Positions 9,163 to 17,612 of a stretch of DNA of 64,000 nt are shown here, piece after piece. The position numbers and the translations under genes were made by a program. Each line of letters opens with the position of its first letter. Position 1 is the first letter of the stretch. The notes under the pieces are model-generated. The model was not told where the DNA came from and did no database searches. It worked only from the letters and a program-made list of their open reading frames with translations. Origin of the DNA: JAOSJL01 sp963704035 (lineage in GTDB: Bacteria; Actinomycetota; Acidimicrobiia; IMCC26256; JAOSJL01); contig CAVPGR010000004.1 in NCBI GenBank assembly GCA_963704035.1, forward strand, positions 1,690,724-1,754,723, in the 5' to 3' direction.

Positions 9163-10023
9163 GTGGAGATTCCTCGTGGCTTGTGGTCGTACCTGGGAAC
9201 ATTCGAGGCCGGCCGCGCGTGGTTGGAGGGTCTGCCGGCTCTGGTGGCCGAGCTCGCCGACATCTGGGATCTCGAGGTCGGCGACCCGTTCGAGGGATCG
9301 AACGTGTCGTGGGTGGCGCCGGCTCTACGTGACGGTGATCAGGTCGTCCTCAAGGTGCAGTGGCCGCATGACGAGTGCGAGCAGGAAGCAGCGGCGCTGC
9401 GCACGTGGGCGGGTGACGGTGCCGTGCAGCTCATCGCCCACGACCCTGACCGCCATGCCCTGCTGCTCGAACGCTGCCTGCCGGGCACCCACCTGGCCAA
9501 CGACGGAGGGTCAGACGCACTCGCCGTCATGATCGACCTGCTCCCGCGTCTCTGGAAGACGGTCGGACCTCATTTTGGATCTCTCGTCCACCGGTCGTTC
9601 CTCTGGAGCATGCTCATGGTCGATCGCTGGAATGGAGCGGATCGTCCGTGCGAACGACGCCTCGTCGACGCTGCCTTGTCGTATCTCGACGAGCTCCCGG
9701 AGAGCCAGGGCGAGCAGGTTCTCGTGAATCAGGACCTGCACGGCGACAACGTTCTCGCGGCTCAGCGAACTCCGTGGCTGGTGATCGACCCGAAACCGCT
9801 CGTGGGAGAGCGCGAGTTCGCCGTCGCACCTGTCGTGCGCAGCTTCGAGTTCGGCCACTCGCCGGGAGACGTCGTCGGTCGCCTCGACCGGCTCTGTGGA
9901 GAGCTGGAACTCGACAGGGAACGCGCTCGCGGCTGGACGATCGCCCAGACCATGGCATGGAGCTTCGACTCGTCCTATCGATCTCAGCACTACGACACCG
10001 TCCGGTGGCTCCTCGACGCGTAA
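9163..10023 (+). CDS. Aminoglycoside/hydroxyurea phosphotransferase-like kinase
   Basis: This 286-residue protein has the fold of aminoglycoside O-phosphotransferases, closest in layout to the streptomycin 6-kinase (APH(6)) group. The ATP-binding lysine sits in DQVVLKVQWP, the catalytic Brenner motif is NQDLHGDNVL near residue 190, and the metal-binding aspartate is in WLVIDPKPLVGE. Many members are not resistance enzymes, so resistance is only a possibility. The GTG at 9163 is the first start in frame that keeps the N-terminal helix. Confidence 0.82.
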   Translation: MEIPRGLWSYLGTFEAGRAWLEGLPALVAELADIWDLEVGDPFEGSNVSWVAPALRDGDQVVLKVQWPHDECEQEAAALRTWAGDGAVQLIAHDPDRHALLLERCLPGTHLANDGGSDALAVMIDLLPRLWKTVGPHFGSLVHRSFLWSMLMVDRWNGADRPCERRLVDAALSYLDELPESQGEQVLVNQDLHGDNVLAAQRTPWLVIDPKPLVGEREFAVAPVVRSFEFGHSPGDVVGRLDRLCGELELDRERARGWTIAQTMAWSFDSSYRSQHYDTVRWLLDA

Positions 10024-10110
10024 GAAGCAGCCAGTGGTGTCGGAGTACGAACCCTCGGTGTCGATGACCTTGCGTTCGGAAGTGTCGGAGAATCCAGGCA
10101 GAATGCCGAG

Positions 10111-11154
10111 ATGGGATCCGCGCCACAGCTGGAGTTTGCCGGGCACTCTGCATTGCCTCGCGAACACTGGCGCAGCATCGTGTTGTTCGGGAGGAATGTC
10201 GCGTCATACAAGTTCGCGCTCGCGAAGTCTCTCCTCGAGCTGGGCAATGGCGACCAGGAGCTGATTCCGCTCGAGGATCTGGCGGTCCCCTTCGCCGGAC
10301 ATATCTGCGAGCACCTCAAGAGCGTCGACCGGCAAGGGACATTCAGTCACAGCAGGTTCCTGGACGCATGCCGCTTCTTCAATGCGGGATCTATCAGTGC
10401 CGACGAGCTTCGCGACGCGGCCACGCTGATGGGATTCGTCAACGTCATTGACGCCTTCCACGTTGTCGGCGCCGAACAAGTGCCCGCTCGCTTCTTCCTC
10501 GACGAGCGCGCGACGACCGGAGGGATTCGTGTAACCGACAACTTGTTTGAGCTAGCGGCTGGAGTGGACACCGCAGACCTTCTCGGCGAGATACAGGCGC
10601 GATGGTGCCTTGTCGAGGAAGCCTGGGATGCCCGAGCTGACGGCAGGCAGACCACGGTGCTCTACGACGCCCCACGTGAACTGTTGGTTCCAGCGCTCCT
10701 CGGGAAGCGCCGCTCCATCACCGAGATCCGTCCTGCGCTGAACGGATATCAGAAGGGCCATTGCTTCTATTGTTTCCGCCCGATCAGTTTCGCGATGCCG
10801 AATCCCGACACCGCTGCGGACGTGGACCACTTCTTCCCGCATTCGCTGATGGCCCGCGGCTTCGGCGTAGATCTCGACGCACCGTGGAACCTTGTTCTGG
10901 CCTGTACAGGATGCAATCGTGGGCCTGCCGGGAAGTCAGCCGCCCTGGCGGATCACCGGTATGTCGCTCGGCTGGAACGCCGCAATGAATACCTGATCGC
11001 CTCGCATCACCCGCTGAAGGATTCTCTGATCCAAACCACCGGAACGAGCCCCAGCGATCGGCACCGGTTCCTCGTCACTGTCGGCAACGACGCGTCGGTT
11101 CTTGCCGACTCAGCCGGATGGACCGCACCCGAGGAAGGCGAACCGCTCTTCTGA
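10111..11154 (+). CDS. HNH endonuclease domain protein
   Basis: This 347-residue protein has an unrecognised N-terminal half and an HNH nuclease domain at about residues 215-285. Zinc-binding pairs CFYCFR and CTGCNR bracket the ADVDHFFPHS catalytic segment and the N of APWNLVLAC, the beta-beta-alpha metal arrangement. Its stop overlaps the start of the HIT-protein gene (TGATG), so the two are translationally coupled. The N-terminal domain may recognise the substrate. It could be a DNA or RNA nuclease in defence or repair, and I cannot choose. Confidence 0.8.
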   Translation: MGSAPQLEFAGHSALPREHWRSIVLFGRNVASYKFALAKSLLELGNGDQELIPLEDLAVPFAGHICEHLKSVDRQGTFSHSRFLDACRFFNAGSISADELRDAATLMGFVNVIDAFHVVGAEQVPARFFLDERATTGGIRVTDNLFELAAGVDTADLLGEIQARWCLVEEAWDARADGRQTTVLYDAPRELLVPALLGKRRSITEIRPALNGYQKGHCFYCFRPISFAMPNPDTAADVDHFFPHSLMARGFGVDLDAPWNLVLACTGCNRGPAGKSAALADHRYVARLERRNEYLIASHHPLKDSLIQTTGTSPSDRHRFLVTVGNDASVLADSAGWTAPEEGEPLF

Positions 11155-11546
11155 TGGAATCTTGCCCGTTCTGCACCCGAGTCGAGTCAGGCGACTATCG
11201 CTGGTCCAACGAGCATGCCGTGGCGTTCGATGATGCGTTCCCCGTCGGGCCTGGTCATACCCTCGTAGTTCCTCGGCATCACGAAGCCGAGCTGTTCCAC
11301 CTGGAGCCCGAAGTCCGAGCAACCGTGTGGAGGTTGGTCGACGACGTGAGTCGAGATCTCCTTGAGGACCTTGCAGCGGATGGGTTGAACGTGGGGCTCA
11401 ACGAAGGCGTATCGGCTGGACGGACCGTGGCCCACGCTCACGTGCACGTCATTCCTCGATTCTCGGGAGACGTTGCGAACCCACGCGGCGGGATTCGCTG
11501 GGTGCTTCCCGATCATGCTGACTACTGGTCTCAGCGCAACGCGTAG
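11154..11546 (+). CDS. HIT-family nucleotide hydrolase/transferase
   Basis: This 130-residue protein belongs to the histidine-triad superfamily. The catalytic HxHxHxx motif is AHAHVHVIPRF near residue 90, preceded by GLNVGLNEGVSAG, and a CPFC zinc pair sits near the N-terminus as in many HIT hydrolases. HIT proteins act on nucleoside phosphoramidates, dinucleoside polyphosphates or adenylated ends. The start is the ATG overlapping the stop of the HNH gene. Tight coupling suggests the two act on one pathway. Confidence 0.88.
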   Translation: MESCPFCTRVESGDYRWSNEHAVAFDDAFPVGPGHTLVVPRHHEAELFHLEPEVRATVWRLVDDVSRDLLEDLAADGLNVGLNEGVSAGRTVAHAHVHVIPRFSGDVANPRGGIRWVLPDHADYWSQRNA

Positions 11547-11573
11547 CGACGCGCTGCAAGGACGTTGATCCAG

Positions 11574-12793
11574 CTATGTCCGGTAGCGGCGGAGGCCGGC
11601 GGCGCGGCGACGTTTGAGGATGCCAGCTCGTTCGTCGGCAGTCACCCGCGGAGTGTCGTCGGGAAGTGCGGCGTCGAGGTCCGCGATCGCGCCACGGTTC
11701 GCAGCGTCGGTTCGGGCACCGGTGATTCGGGGTCGAGGAACCGGCAGAAGAGGCCGCCCTTCTCGAAACCGCACGGGTCGAGCCAGTTGGCCACGCCGGG
11801 ATCGTCGTGGGTGATCACGAGGCGCAGAACTCCGTCGGTGTCGACGCGCGCCTGGGTGTGGTTGAGATGGCTCTGACGACCGTGGTACTCGAGTGCGGCG
11901 TTGAACCAGCTCATCAGCGCGACACTCCAGTAGCGACACGGCGGCACGGCGACGTCGAGGATCACCGCCTCGTCGGGCGAACATCGGAACGCACCCACGC
12001 CGTAGACGAGCCCGTGCATCGCGGTGGCGTTCTCGTCGGGCTCCACGAAGATGGTGAGCTCGTTGGGACGTTGCGCGAGCGCCTGCATCCAGTCGTCCCA
12101 GAACGCCAGGCCGGCGGTCATCCACGTCGTCAGACGGTCCAGACGCGCCGTCGTGGTAGCCGGATCGAGCTGCGGTGTCGGGAATTCGGCGCCGACGCGT
12201 TCGATGGTGAGGTCGGCCGGCTCCTCCGACGCCCAGTCGCCGAAATACTGGCGCACGAGCAGGAACGACGCGTCGCCGGTGCTGTCGAGCGCGTTCGTTC
12301 CCGACTCACCAGGCCCCACGGTCACGGTGAACGATCCCTCATCGTCACAGGCCAGTGTGTCGTCGGACAGCGACGACAGCGCATGCCATTCGCCCGGGTC
12401 GCCACTCGCGAAGTGTCCGGTGTTCACCTGGAGCTCGATGGCTGTCGCCGTTCCCCGCCGGCCCGTGACGGTGTAGGTCCGCCCGGGGGCCAGGGGCGCG
12501 TAGTGGTACAGGCAGTCGGGATTGTCGAGGCCCCACCGGGCGTCGGGGGCGATCATGCGGACGAAGCTGGGGTCGTCGGGATCGGCGTGCGTCACGCACT
12601 GGGCGATCCCCGCGCTCAGGTACTCCGCCAGGTACTGGAGGGCTGCGGCGCGCCGGTTTTCATCGCCGGGAGCACGGTCGCCGGAAGCACTGTCGCCGGA
12701 AGCGTCGTCGGCGAGCAGGCGCTCGCCGGCGGCTCGGACCGAATCGCTGAAACGCGCCCACGCGCGCCGTGCGGAGCTGTCTGGAGGGGTCAG
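11574..12793 (-). CDS. DUF1214-domain-like protein (frameshifted near the C-terminus)
   Basis: This protein of roughly 400 residues resembles the DUF1254/DUF1214 group. Its C-terminal half (NELTIFVEPDENATAMHGLV, later ANWLDPCGFEKGGLF) is the conserved DUF1214 core, whose function is unknown. The main frame stops near 11642. The conserved tail (AIADLDAALPDD to the TAG at 11574) continues in another frame, so a one-base indel lies around 11690-11705. No ATG or GTG is available near the N-terminus. A rare CTG overlapping the ribB stop is the best start, or another indel hides the real one. Confidence 0.6.
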
Positions 12794-13425
12794 AGGACCG
12801 CGAGCGACTCGGGGTGCTCGTCGCCCGAATGCCGGTAGGCGACGAGCTGTTCGATGGACACGATCGCGATCTTGTGCTTGTCGGCGAAGTCGGCGAGCCA
12901 CCCCAGCCGCGCGGGTTCACCATCCTCGGTGAGTACTTCGCAGATGGCGGCGACCGGTGCGAGCCGCGCGAGCCGCGCGAGATCGACGGCCGCTTCGGTG
13001 TGGCCCGGGCGTTCGAGGACACCGCCGTTGCGCGCGCGCAAGGGGAAGACGTGACCGGGTCGGTGAAAGTCGTCGGCCATGGTGTCGGGGTGCGCCGCCT
13101 TGCGGATGGTCGTCGAGCGGTCCTCGGCCGAGATGCCGCTCCCGGTCGACGCGTGGTCGATCGTGACACAGAACGCGGTGTCCTGATCGCACGTGTTGTC
13201 GTCGACCATCGGCGCGATTCCGATCCGGTCGAGGTGTTCACTGGTCGCCGGCATGCACACGAGACCCTTGCCCCAGGTGATCATGAAGTTGATCGCCTCG
13301 GGGGTCACCCAGTCGGCCGCCATCGTGAGGTCACCCTCGTTCTCGCGGTCTTCGTCGTCGACCACGAGGACGATCTCACCTCGACGAATTCTGCGTACCG
13401 CGTCTTCAACGGTCGTGAAGCTCAC
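12790..13425 (-). CDS. ribB: 3,4-dihydroxy-2-butanone-4-phosphate synthase
   Basis: RibB converts ribulose 5-phosphate to formate and the four-carbon unit of riboflavin in the cytoplasm. The 211-residue protein is the stand-alone form with no fused GTP cyclohydrolase II. The metal and substrate loop VVDDEDRENEGDL is at residues 20-32, with DHASTGSGISAEDR and RPGHVFPLRARNGGVLERPG farther on, all diagnostic. The GTG start has a GAGG site ten bases upstream. No other riboflavin genes are nearby. Confidence 0.95.
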   Translation of the reverse strand: MSFTTVEDAVRRIRRGEIVLVVDDEDRENEGDLTMAADWVTPEAINFMITWGKGLVCMPATSEHLDRIGIAPMVDDNTCDQDTAFCVTIDHASTGSGISAEDRSTTIRKAAHPDTMADDFHRPGHVFPLRARNGGVLERPGHTEAAVDLARLARLAPVAAICEVLTEDGEPARLGWLADFADKHKIAIVSIEQLVAYRHSGDEHPESLAVL

Positions 13426-13429
13426 GCCG

Positions 13430-14476
13430 TCACCTCGCTTCCTGTCCGACCCTCGCGTCCGACCTCGGGGCGTCGCTATCGTGCGACGCCGGCAACTCGA
13501 CCACCATTCGACATCCCCGGGGCTCGCGGGCCTCGGGGTGGATCCGTCCCCCGTGCAGATCCACGATCCACTGCGCGATCGCCAAGCCGAGCCCGGCGCC
13601 ACCGTCACTCGACGCGCGGGCGGCGTCGGCACGGTAGAACCGTTCGAACACCCTCCCACGTTCCGCTTCGGGGATGCCGGGACCTTCGTCGGCGACTTCG
13701 ATGACAACGGATTCGGGAGACCTGCGGGCGTTGACCTCGACGAGACCACCCTGGGGTGTGAAGCGCACGGCGTTCTCCAGAAGATTGGCGACCACCTGGT
13801 GGATCCGCTCCGGATCACCGTCGGCCGCCAGCCCTGCGCTCTCGACGCGTACGGCGACCTCGGTGTCGGGAGCGTGGAGCTCCGACTCGCGAGCCGCCTG
13901 TTCGAGCATGGGACCCACGGCGAACTCGCGTCGCTCGAGGGGTACGGCCCCTGATTCCAGGCGGGACAGGTCGAGGAGCTGCGTGACGAGGCGTCCGAGG
14001 CGCTCGACCTGATGCAGCATCACCGTGAGCGTCTCGGCATCGGCCGGCTCCACGCCGTCGACGAGGTTTTCGAGCTTCGCCTGCAACGCGGTGATCGGCG
14101 TGCGCAGCTCGTGGGAGACATTCGCCACGATCTCACGCCGGACCCGGTCGTTCTCTGCGAGCTCGTCGGCCATCCGGTTGAAGGCGTCGGCCAGGCGGCC
14201 GATCTCGTCGGCAGACGTGACACGTACCCGGCGCGAGTAGTCGTGGCGCGCCATCGCCTCCGATGCTTCGGCCATTTCCCGCAGCGGCGCGGTCATTCCC
14301 CGGGTCAGGACCCAGACCACCGCGAGCGCCAGCGATCCGGCGAGGATTCCGCTCACCGACGGCCACAACCCCGTCCTCACACCGGCCCAGAACACGACCA
14401 CGGTCGTACCGACCGCGGCGAGGATCACGGCGCCGAGGCGCATCTTGAAATAGGGGATCTGGTCGAGTGGCCTCAT
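13430..14476 (-). CDS. Two-component sensor histidine kinase
   Basis: This 348-residue membrane kinase has a short N-terminal region with two hydrophobic helices (residues about 12-57) and almost no extracytoplasmic loop. A HAMP-like linker (ADEIGRLADAFNRMADEL) follows. The HisKA domain carries the phosphoacceptor histidine in NVSHELRTPI, and the HATPase has N-box LLENAVRF, G1 DEGPGIP and G2 GAGLGLAI. Its start overlaps the upstream response regulator's stop by four bases, so they form one operon. The stimulus is unknown. Confidence 0.93.
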   Translation of the reverse strand: MRPLDQIPYFKMRLGAVILAAVGTTVVVFWAGVRTGLWPSVSGILAGSLALAVVWVLTRGMTAPLREMAEASEAMARHDYSRRVRVTSADEIGRLADAFNRMADELAENDRVRREIVANVSHELRTPITALQAKLENLVDGVEPADAETLTVMLHQVERLGRLVTQLLDLSRLESGAVPLERREFAVGPMLEQAARESELHAPDTEVAVRVESAGLAADGDPERIHQVVANLLENAVRFTPQGGLVEVNARRSPESVVIEVADEGPGIPEAERGRVFERFYRADAARASSDGGAGLGLAIAQWIVDLHGGRIHPEAREPRGCRMVVELPASHDSDAPRSDARVGQEAR

Positions 14477-15198
14477 GCCGGGGCGCTCTCGTCGGCCTCG
14501 TCAGAATCCTCGGTGGCGAGTGCGTAGCCCACACCGTGCACGGTGCGCACGACGTCGGCGCCGACCTTGCTGCGCAGCGCGCGCACGTGCGAGTCGACGG
14601 TGCGTTCACCGGTTCCTTCCGGATACCCCCACACTTCGGAGAGCAGTTCCTGGCGGGTGAACACCCGCTCGGGTCGCGCGGCGAGCGCGGCGAGGAGGTC
14701 GAACTCCGTGGGTGTCAGATGGATCTCGTGGCCGTCGCTCTGTACCCGGCGGGACTCGCGGTCTATGTCGAGCGCACCGATCACGATCCGGGCGGGAGGC
14801 TCGGCGCCACCACGCTCGACGCGCCGCAGGATCGCTCCCACGCGCGCCACGAGCTCACGCGCGCTGAACGGTTTGGTGACGTAGTCGTCGGCACCCACGC
14901 CCAGTCCGACGATCTTGTCGGTCTCGGAGTCCTTGGCCGTCAGCATGAGAACGGGTACGGGGCGACGCTGCTGGATCCGGCGGCACACCTCGAGACCGTC
15001 GAATCCGGGGAGCATCAGGTCGAGAACGACGAGGTCTGGCTCCAGGGCCTCGCAGCGCGCCACGCCCGACGGTCCGTCATGGGCGACCTCGGCCCGGTAG
15101 CCCTCGCTGCGGAGTCTGGCGGCCACCGCGGAGGCGATGGACGTCTCGTCCTCGACGACGAGAACGGTTGCCGACTTGGGTGGAGCGGTCACAGGCAC
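14473..15198 (-). CDS. OmpR/PhoB-family response regulator
   Basis: This 241-residue cytosolic DNA-binding regulator has a receiver domain (acidic pair VVEDE, phospho-aspartate in VVLDLMLPG, lysine in VTKPFSA) at residues 11-125 and a winged-helix domain ending VRTVHGVGYAL. It partners the overlapping histidine kinase gene downstream. The 163 bases upstream hold the likely promoter for the pair and the divergent dehydrogenase gene. Confidence 0.94.
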   Translation of the reverse strand: MPVTAPPKSATVLVVEDETSIASAVAARLRSEGYRAEVAHDGPSGVARCEALEPDLVVLDLMLPGFDGLEVCRRIQQRRPVPVLMLTAKDSETDKIVGLGVGADDYVTKPFSARELVARVGAILRRVERGGAEPPARIVIGALDIDRESRRVQSDGHEIHLTPTEFDLLAALAARPERVFTRQELLSEVWGYPEGTGERTVDSHVRALRSKVGADVVRTVHGVGYALATEDSDEADESAPA

Positions 15199-15301
15199 CC
15201 CACCAGCATAAGGAAGGCTCTGTGTGGGAGACCCGCCGGAGATGTGCGGATTTGGTGCACTTCTGTCCTTTCGCCGCTTGGGACACGCGAGGCGAGGACA
15301 A

Positions 15302-15324
15302 GCGGCGCAGGTATCCTGCGCCGC
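15302..15324. repeat. Palindromic repeat element, second locus
   Basis: A perfect 10-base inverted repeat (GCGGCGCAGG, loop TAT, CCTGCGCCGC) is 37 bases before the GTG of the dehydrogenase gene. It matches the copy at 49-71 except for one base pair of the stem, where A-T has become G-C on both arms. Similar flanking bases (TGGGAC upstream and CCCG downstream) extend the resemblance to about 45 bases. Confidence 0.65.
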
Positions 15325-15361
15325 CCGAGACGAGCAAACGGGAACTGGCTAGGTTGCAGCC

Positions 15362-16651
15362 GTGGCCGGCCCGATCCTGAGCGGCGCGATCGCCTCGATG
15401 GAGGCGGCCGCGGTGCACGTCCAACCCAATCCCGAGGTGCTCGAACGCCTGAAGAGACCCGAGGCCGTGCTCCAGATGTGGATCCCGGTGCGGATGGACG
15501 ACGGGACGCAACGGATATTCGAGGGGTACCGGGTCCGTCACACCGACATCCGCGGTCCGGGCAAGGGGGGAATCCGGTTTCATCCCCAGGTCGACCTCGA
15601 CGAGATCGAGGCGCTCGCGTTCTGGATGACCTTCAAGTGTGCGGCGCTCGGGCTCCCGTTCGGCGGTGCCAAGGGCGGCGTCGTCGTCGACGCGAAACAG
15701 CTCTCGAATCTGGAGCTCGAGCGCCTGAGCCGTCAGTACATCGAGCACGTCGCCGACTTCATCGGGCCCGAAACCGACGTGCCTGCCCCCGACATCTACA
15801 CGAACGAGCGCGTGATGGGCTGGATGATGGACGAGTACTCGAACATCCAACGCCAACGCGTCCCTGCCGTCGTCACCGGCAAGCCGGTCGAGCTCGGAGG
15901 CAGTCTGGGTCGCGACACGGCGACGGGGCGCGGCGCGTTCCTCTGCATCGAGGACCTCGCTGACACGCACGGGTGGAGTCGTCAGGGCACGACGGTCGCG
16001 GTGCAGGGATTCGGCAACGCCGGGCGATCGGTGGCCACACTGCTGCACGGGGCCGGATATCGCGTCGTGGCGGTCAGTGACTCCCAGGGTGGTATCCACG
16101 ACCCCGGCGGTTTCGACGTCCCGAGTCTCGTGCGCTTCAAGGAGGAAACGCGTCGCATCGACGCCACGTACTGCGAGGGCACGGTCTGCGAAGCAATCCC
16201 TGCCGAGCGCGTCAGCAACGACGAACTTCTCGCGCTCGACGTCGATGTACTCGTTCCCGCGGCGATCGAAGGAGTGATCACCGCCGAGAACGCCTCACGG
16301 GTCAAAGCCCACACTGTCGTCGAGGTCGCCAACGGACCGGTCAACGCCGATGCCGACCCGATTCTCGAGGCCGCCGGCGTGACTGTCGTACCCGGAATCG
16401 TCGCCAACGCCGGAGGAGCCACCGTCAGCTACTTCGAATGGGTCCAGAACCGCACGGGCGACTACTGGACCCTCGATACGGTGAACAGCCGCTTGGCCGA
16501 GCGGATGCACCGCGAATTCGCGGCAGTGCACGAGGTGGCGGTTGACCTGTCGGTGAGCTTGCGTACGGCTGCATACGTCCACGCCCTTCGCCGGCTGTGC
16601 AGCGCGATCGAAGCCGGCGGGACCTCTTCCTACTTCGGCAACAACCGCTGA
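15362..16651 (+). CDS. Glu/Leu/Phe/Val-family glutamate dehydrogenase
   Basis: This 429-residue amino-acid dehydrogenase most likely interconverts glutamate and 2-oxoglutarate. The substrate lysine lies in GPGKGGIRFHP, the catalytic lysine in PFGGAKGGV, and the catalytic aspartate region is ETDVPAPDIYTNERVMGW. The Rossmann fingerprint is VQGFGNAGRSV. Length and order match the Gdh family. The sequence favours glutamate dehydrogenase over leucine or phenylalanine enzymes by length, but cofactor choice is not decided. The palindromic element lies just upstream. Confidence 0.9.
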   Translation: MAGPILSGAIASMEAAAVHVQPNPEVLERLKRPEAVLQMWIPVRMDDGTQRIFEGYRVRHTDIRGPGKGGIRFHPQVDLDEIEALAFWMTFKCAALGLPFGGAKGGVVVDAKQLSNLELERLSRQYIEHVADFIGPETDVPAPDIYTNERVMGWMMDEYSNIQRQRVPAVVTGKPVELGGSLGRDTATGRGAFLCIEDLADTHGWSRQGTTVAVQGFGNAGRSVATLLHGAGYRVVAVSDSQGGIHDPGGFDVPSLVRFKEETRRIDATYCEGTVCEAIPAERVSNDELLALDVDVLVPAAIEGVITAENASRVKAHTVVEVANGPVNADADPILEAAGVTVVPGIVANAGGATVSYFEWVQNRTGDYWTLDTVNSRLAERMHREFAAVHEVAVDLSVSLRTAAYVHALRRLCSAIEAGGTSSYFGNNR

Positions 16652-16661
16652 AGGGTTTCGT

Positions 16662-17603
16662 CTAGAGGGTTTCGTCGAGATCGACAACCGCGTCGGGGTC
16701 GATCGACAGGCGGATGCGATCTCCGGTAGACGGCGGAGTGTCGGCCACCGACGTGGTGAGCTTCCGTCCGTCGAGTGTCGAGACGCCGATGACGAAGTGG
16801 TCGCCTCGGAAACCGATGTGACGCACGATGCCGTGGATGGTCCCGTCGCGGTCGAGGCGCACGCCGCCGGGCCGGACGCCGACTCCGTCGGCGACGTCAG
16901 CCCAGCCCAGAAACCGGGCTACGAACACGTTGGCCGGTCGATGCCACACCTCCGGAGGTGTGCCGACCTGTTCGACGAGGCCCGCACGCATCACGACGAC
17001 CCGGTCAGAAATCGTGCATGCCTCGTCCTGGTCGTGAGTGACGTAGATCGCTGCGATCCCGAGTTCCTTCAATATCCGTCGGAGGTCGGTCACCAGGCGT
17101 TCTCGCAGCGATCGGTCGAGAGACCCGAGCGGCTCGTCGAGCATGAGCAGTCGGGGGCGCGGGGCGAGCGCGCGCGCCAAGGCGACGCGTTGCTGTTCAC
17201 CCCCCGACAGTGTCGCGATCGACCGCTCATCCAGCCCGGCCAGGCCCACGACCTCCATGACGTCGACCACGCGCGAACGTCGTTCATCGATCGGCATTCC
17301 CGCCATCCGGAGCCCGAACGACACGTTCTCGCCGACGTTGCGGTGGGGGAACAGGAGGTGGTCCTGGAACATGAGTCCGAACCCGCGCCGGTCGGGAGGA
17401 ACTCCCGCGAGGTCGTCGCCGTCGGAGAGGACGTGCCCGGCGTCGGGAGCATCGAGGCCGGCCACGATCCGGAGCAGAGTCGTCTTGCCGCACCCACTCG
17501 GCCCGAGAACGCCGACAATCTCGCCATCGGAAACCGTGCCGTCGACGCCGCGTAGCGCGGCGACGTCACCGTAGGTGCGGTGGAGATTCTCGAACGTGAG
17601 CAT
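16662..17603 (-). CDS. Thiamine-type ABC transporter ATP-binding protein
   Basis: This 313-residue ATPase energises the importer encoded by the next two genes. Walker A is GPSGCGKTT, the signature is LSGGEQQRVA, Walker B is LLMLDEPLGS and the H-loop is YVTHDQDEA. A short C-terminal regulatory domain follows. It is the last gene of the TPP-riboswitch operon, nine bases after the permease. The ThiQ role is inferred from the operon, since iron importers of the FbpC type look very similar. Confidence 0.88.
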   Translation of the reverse strand: MLTFENLHRTYGDVAALRGVDGTVSDGEIVGVLGPSGCGKTTLLRIVAGLDAPDAGHVLSDGDDLAGVPPDRRGFGLMFQDHLLFPHRNVGENVSFGLRMAGMPIDERRSRVVDVMEVVGLAGLDERSIATLSGGEQQRVALARALAPRPRLLMLDEPLGSLDRSLRERLVTDLRRILKELGIAAIYVTHDQDEACTISDRVVVMRAGLVEQVGTPPEVWHRPANVFVARFLGWADVADGVGVRPGGVRLDRDGTIHGIVRHIGFRGDHFVIGVSTLDGRKLTTSVADTPPSTGDRIRLSIDPDAVVDLDETL

Positions 17604-17612
17604 CCGCTCCCC

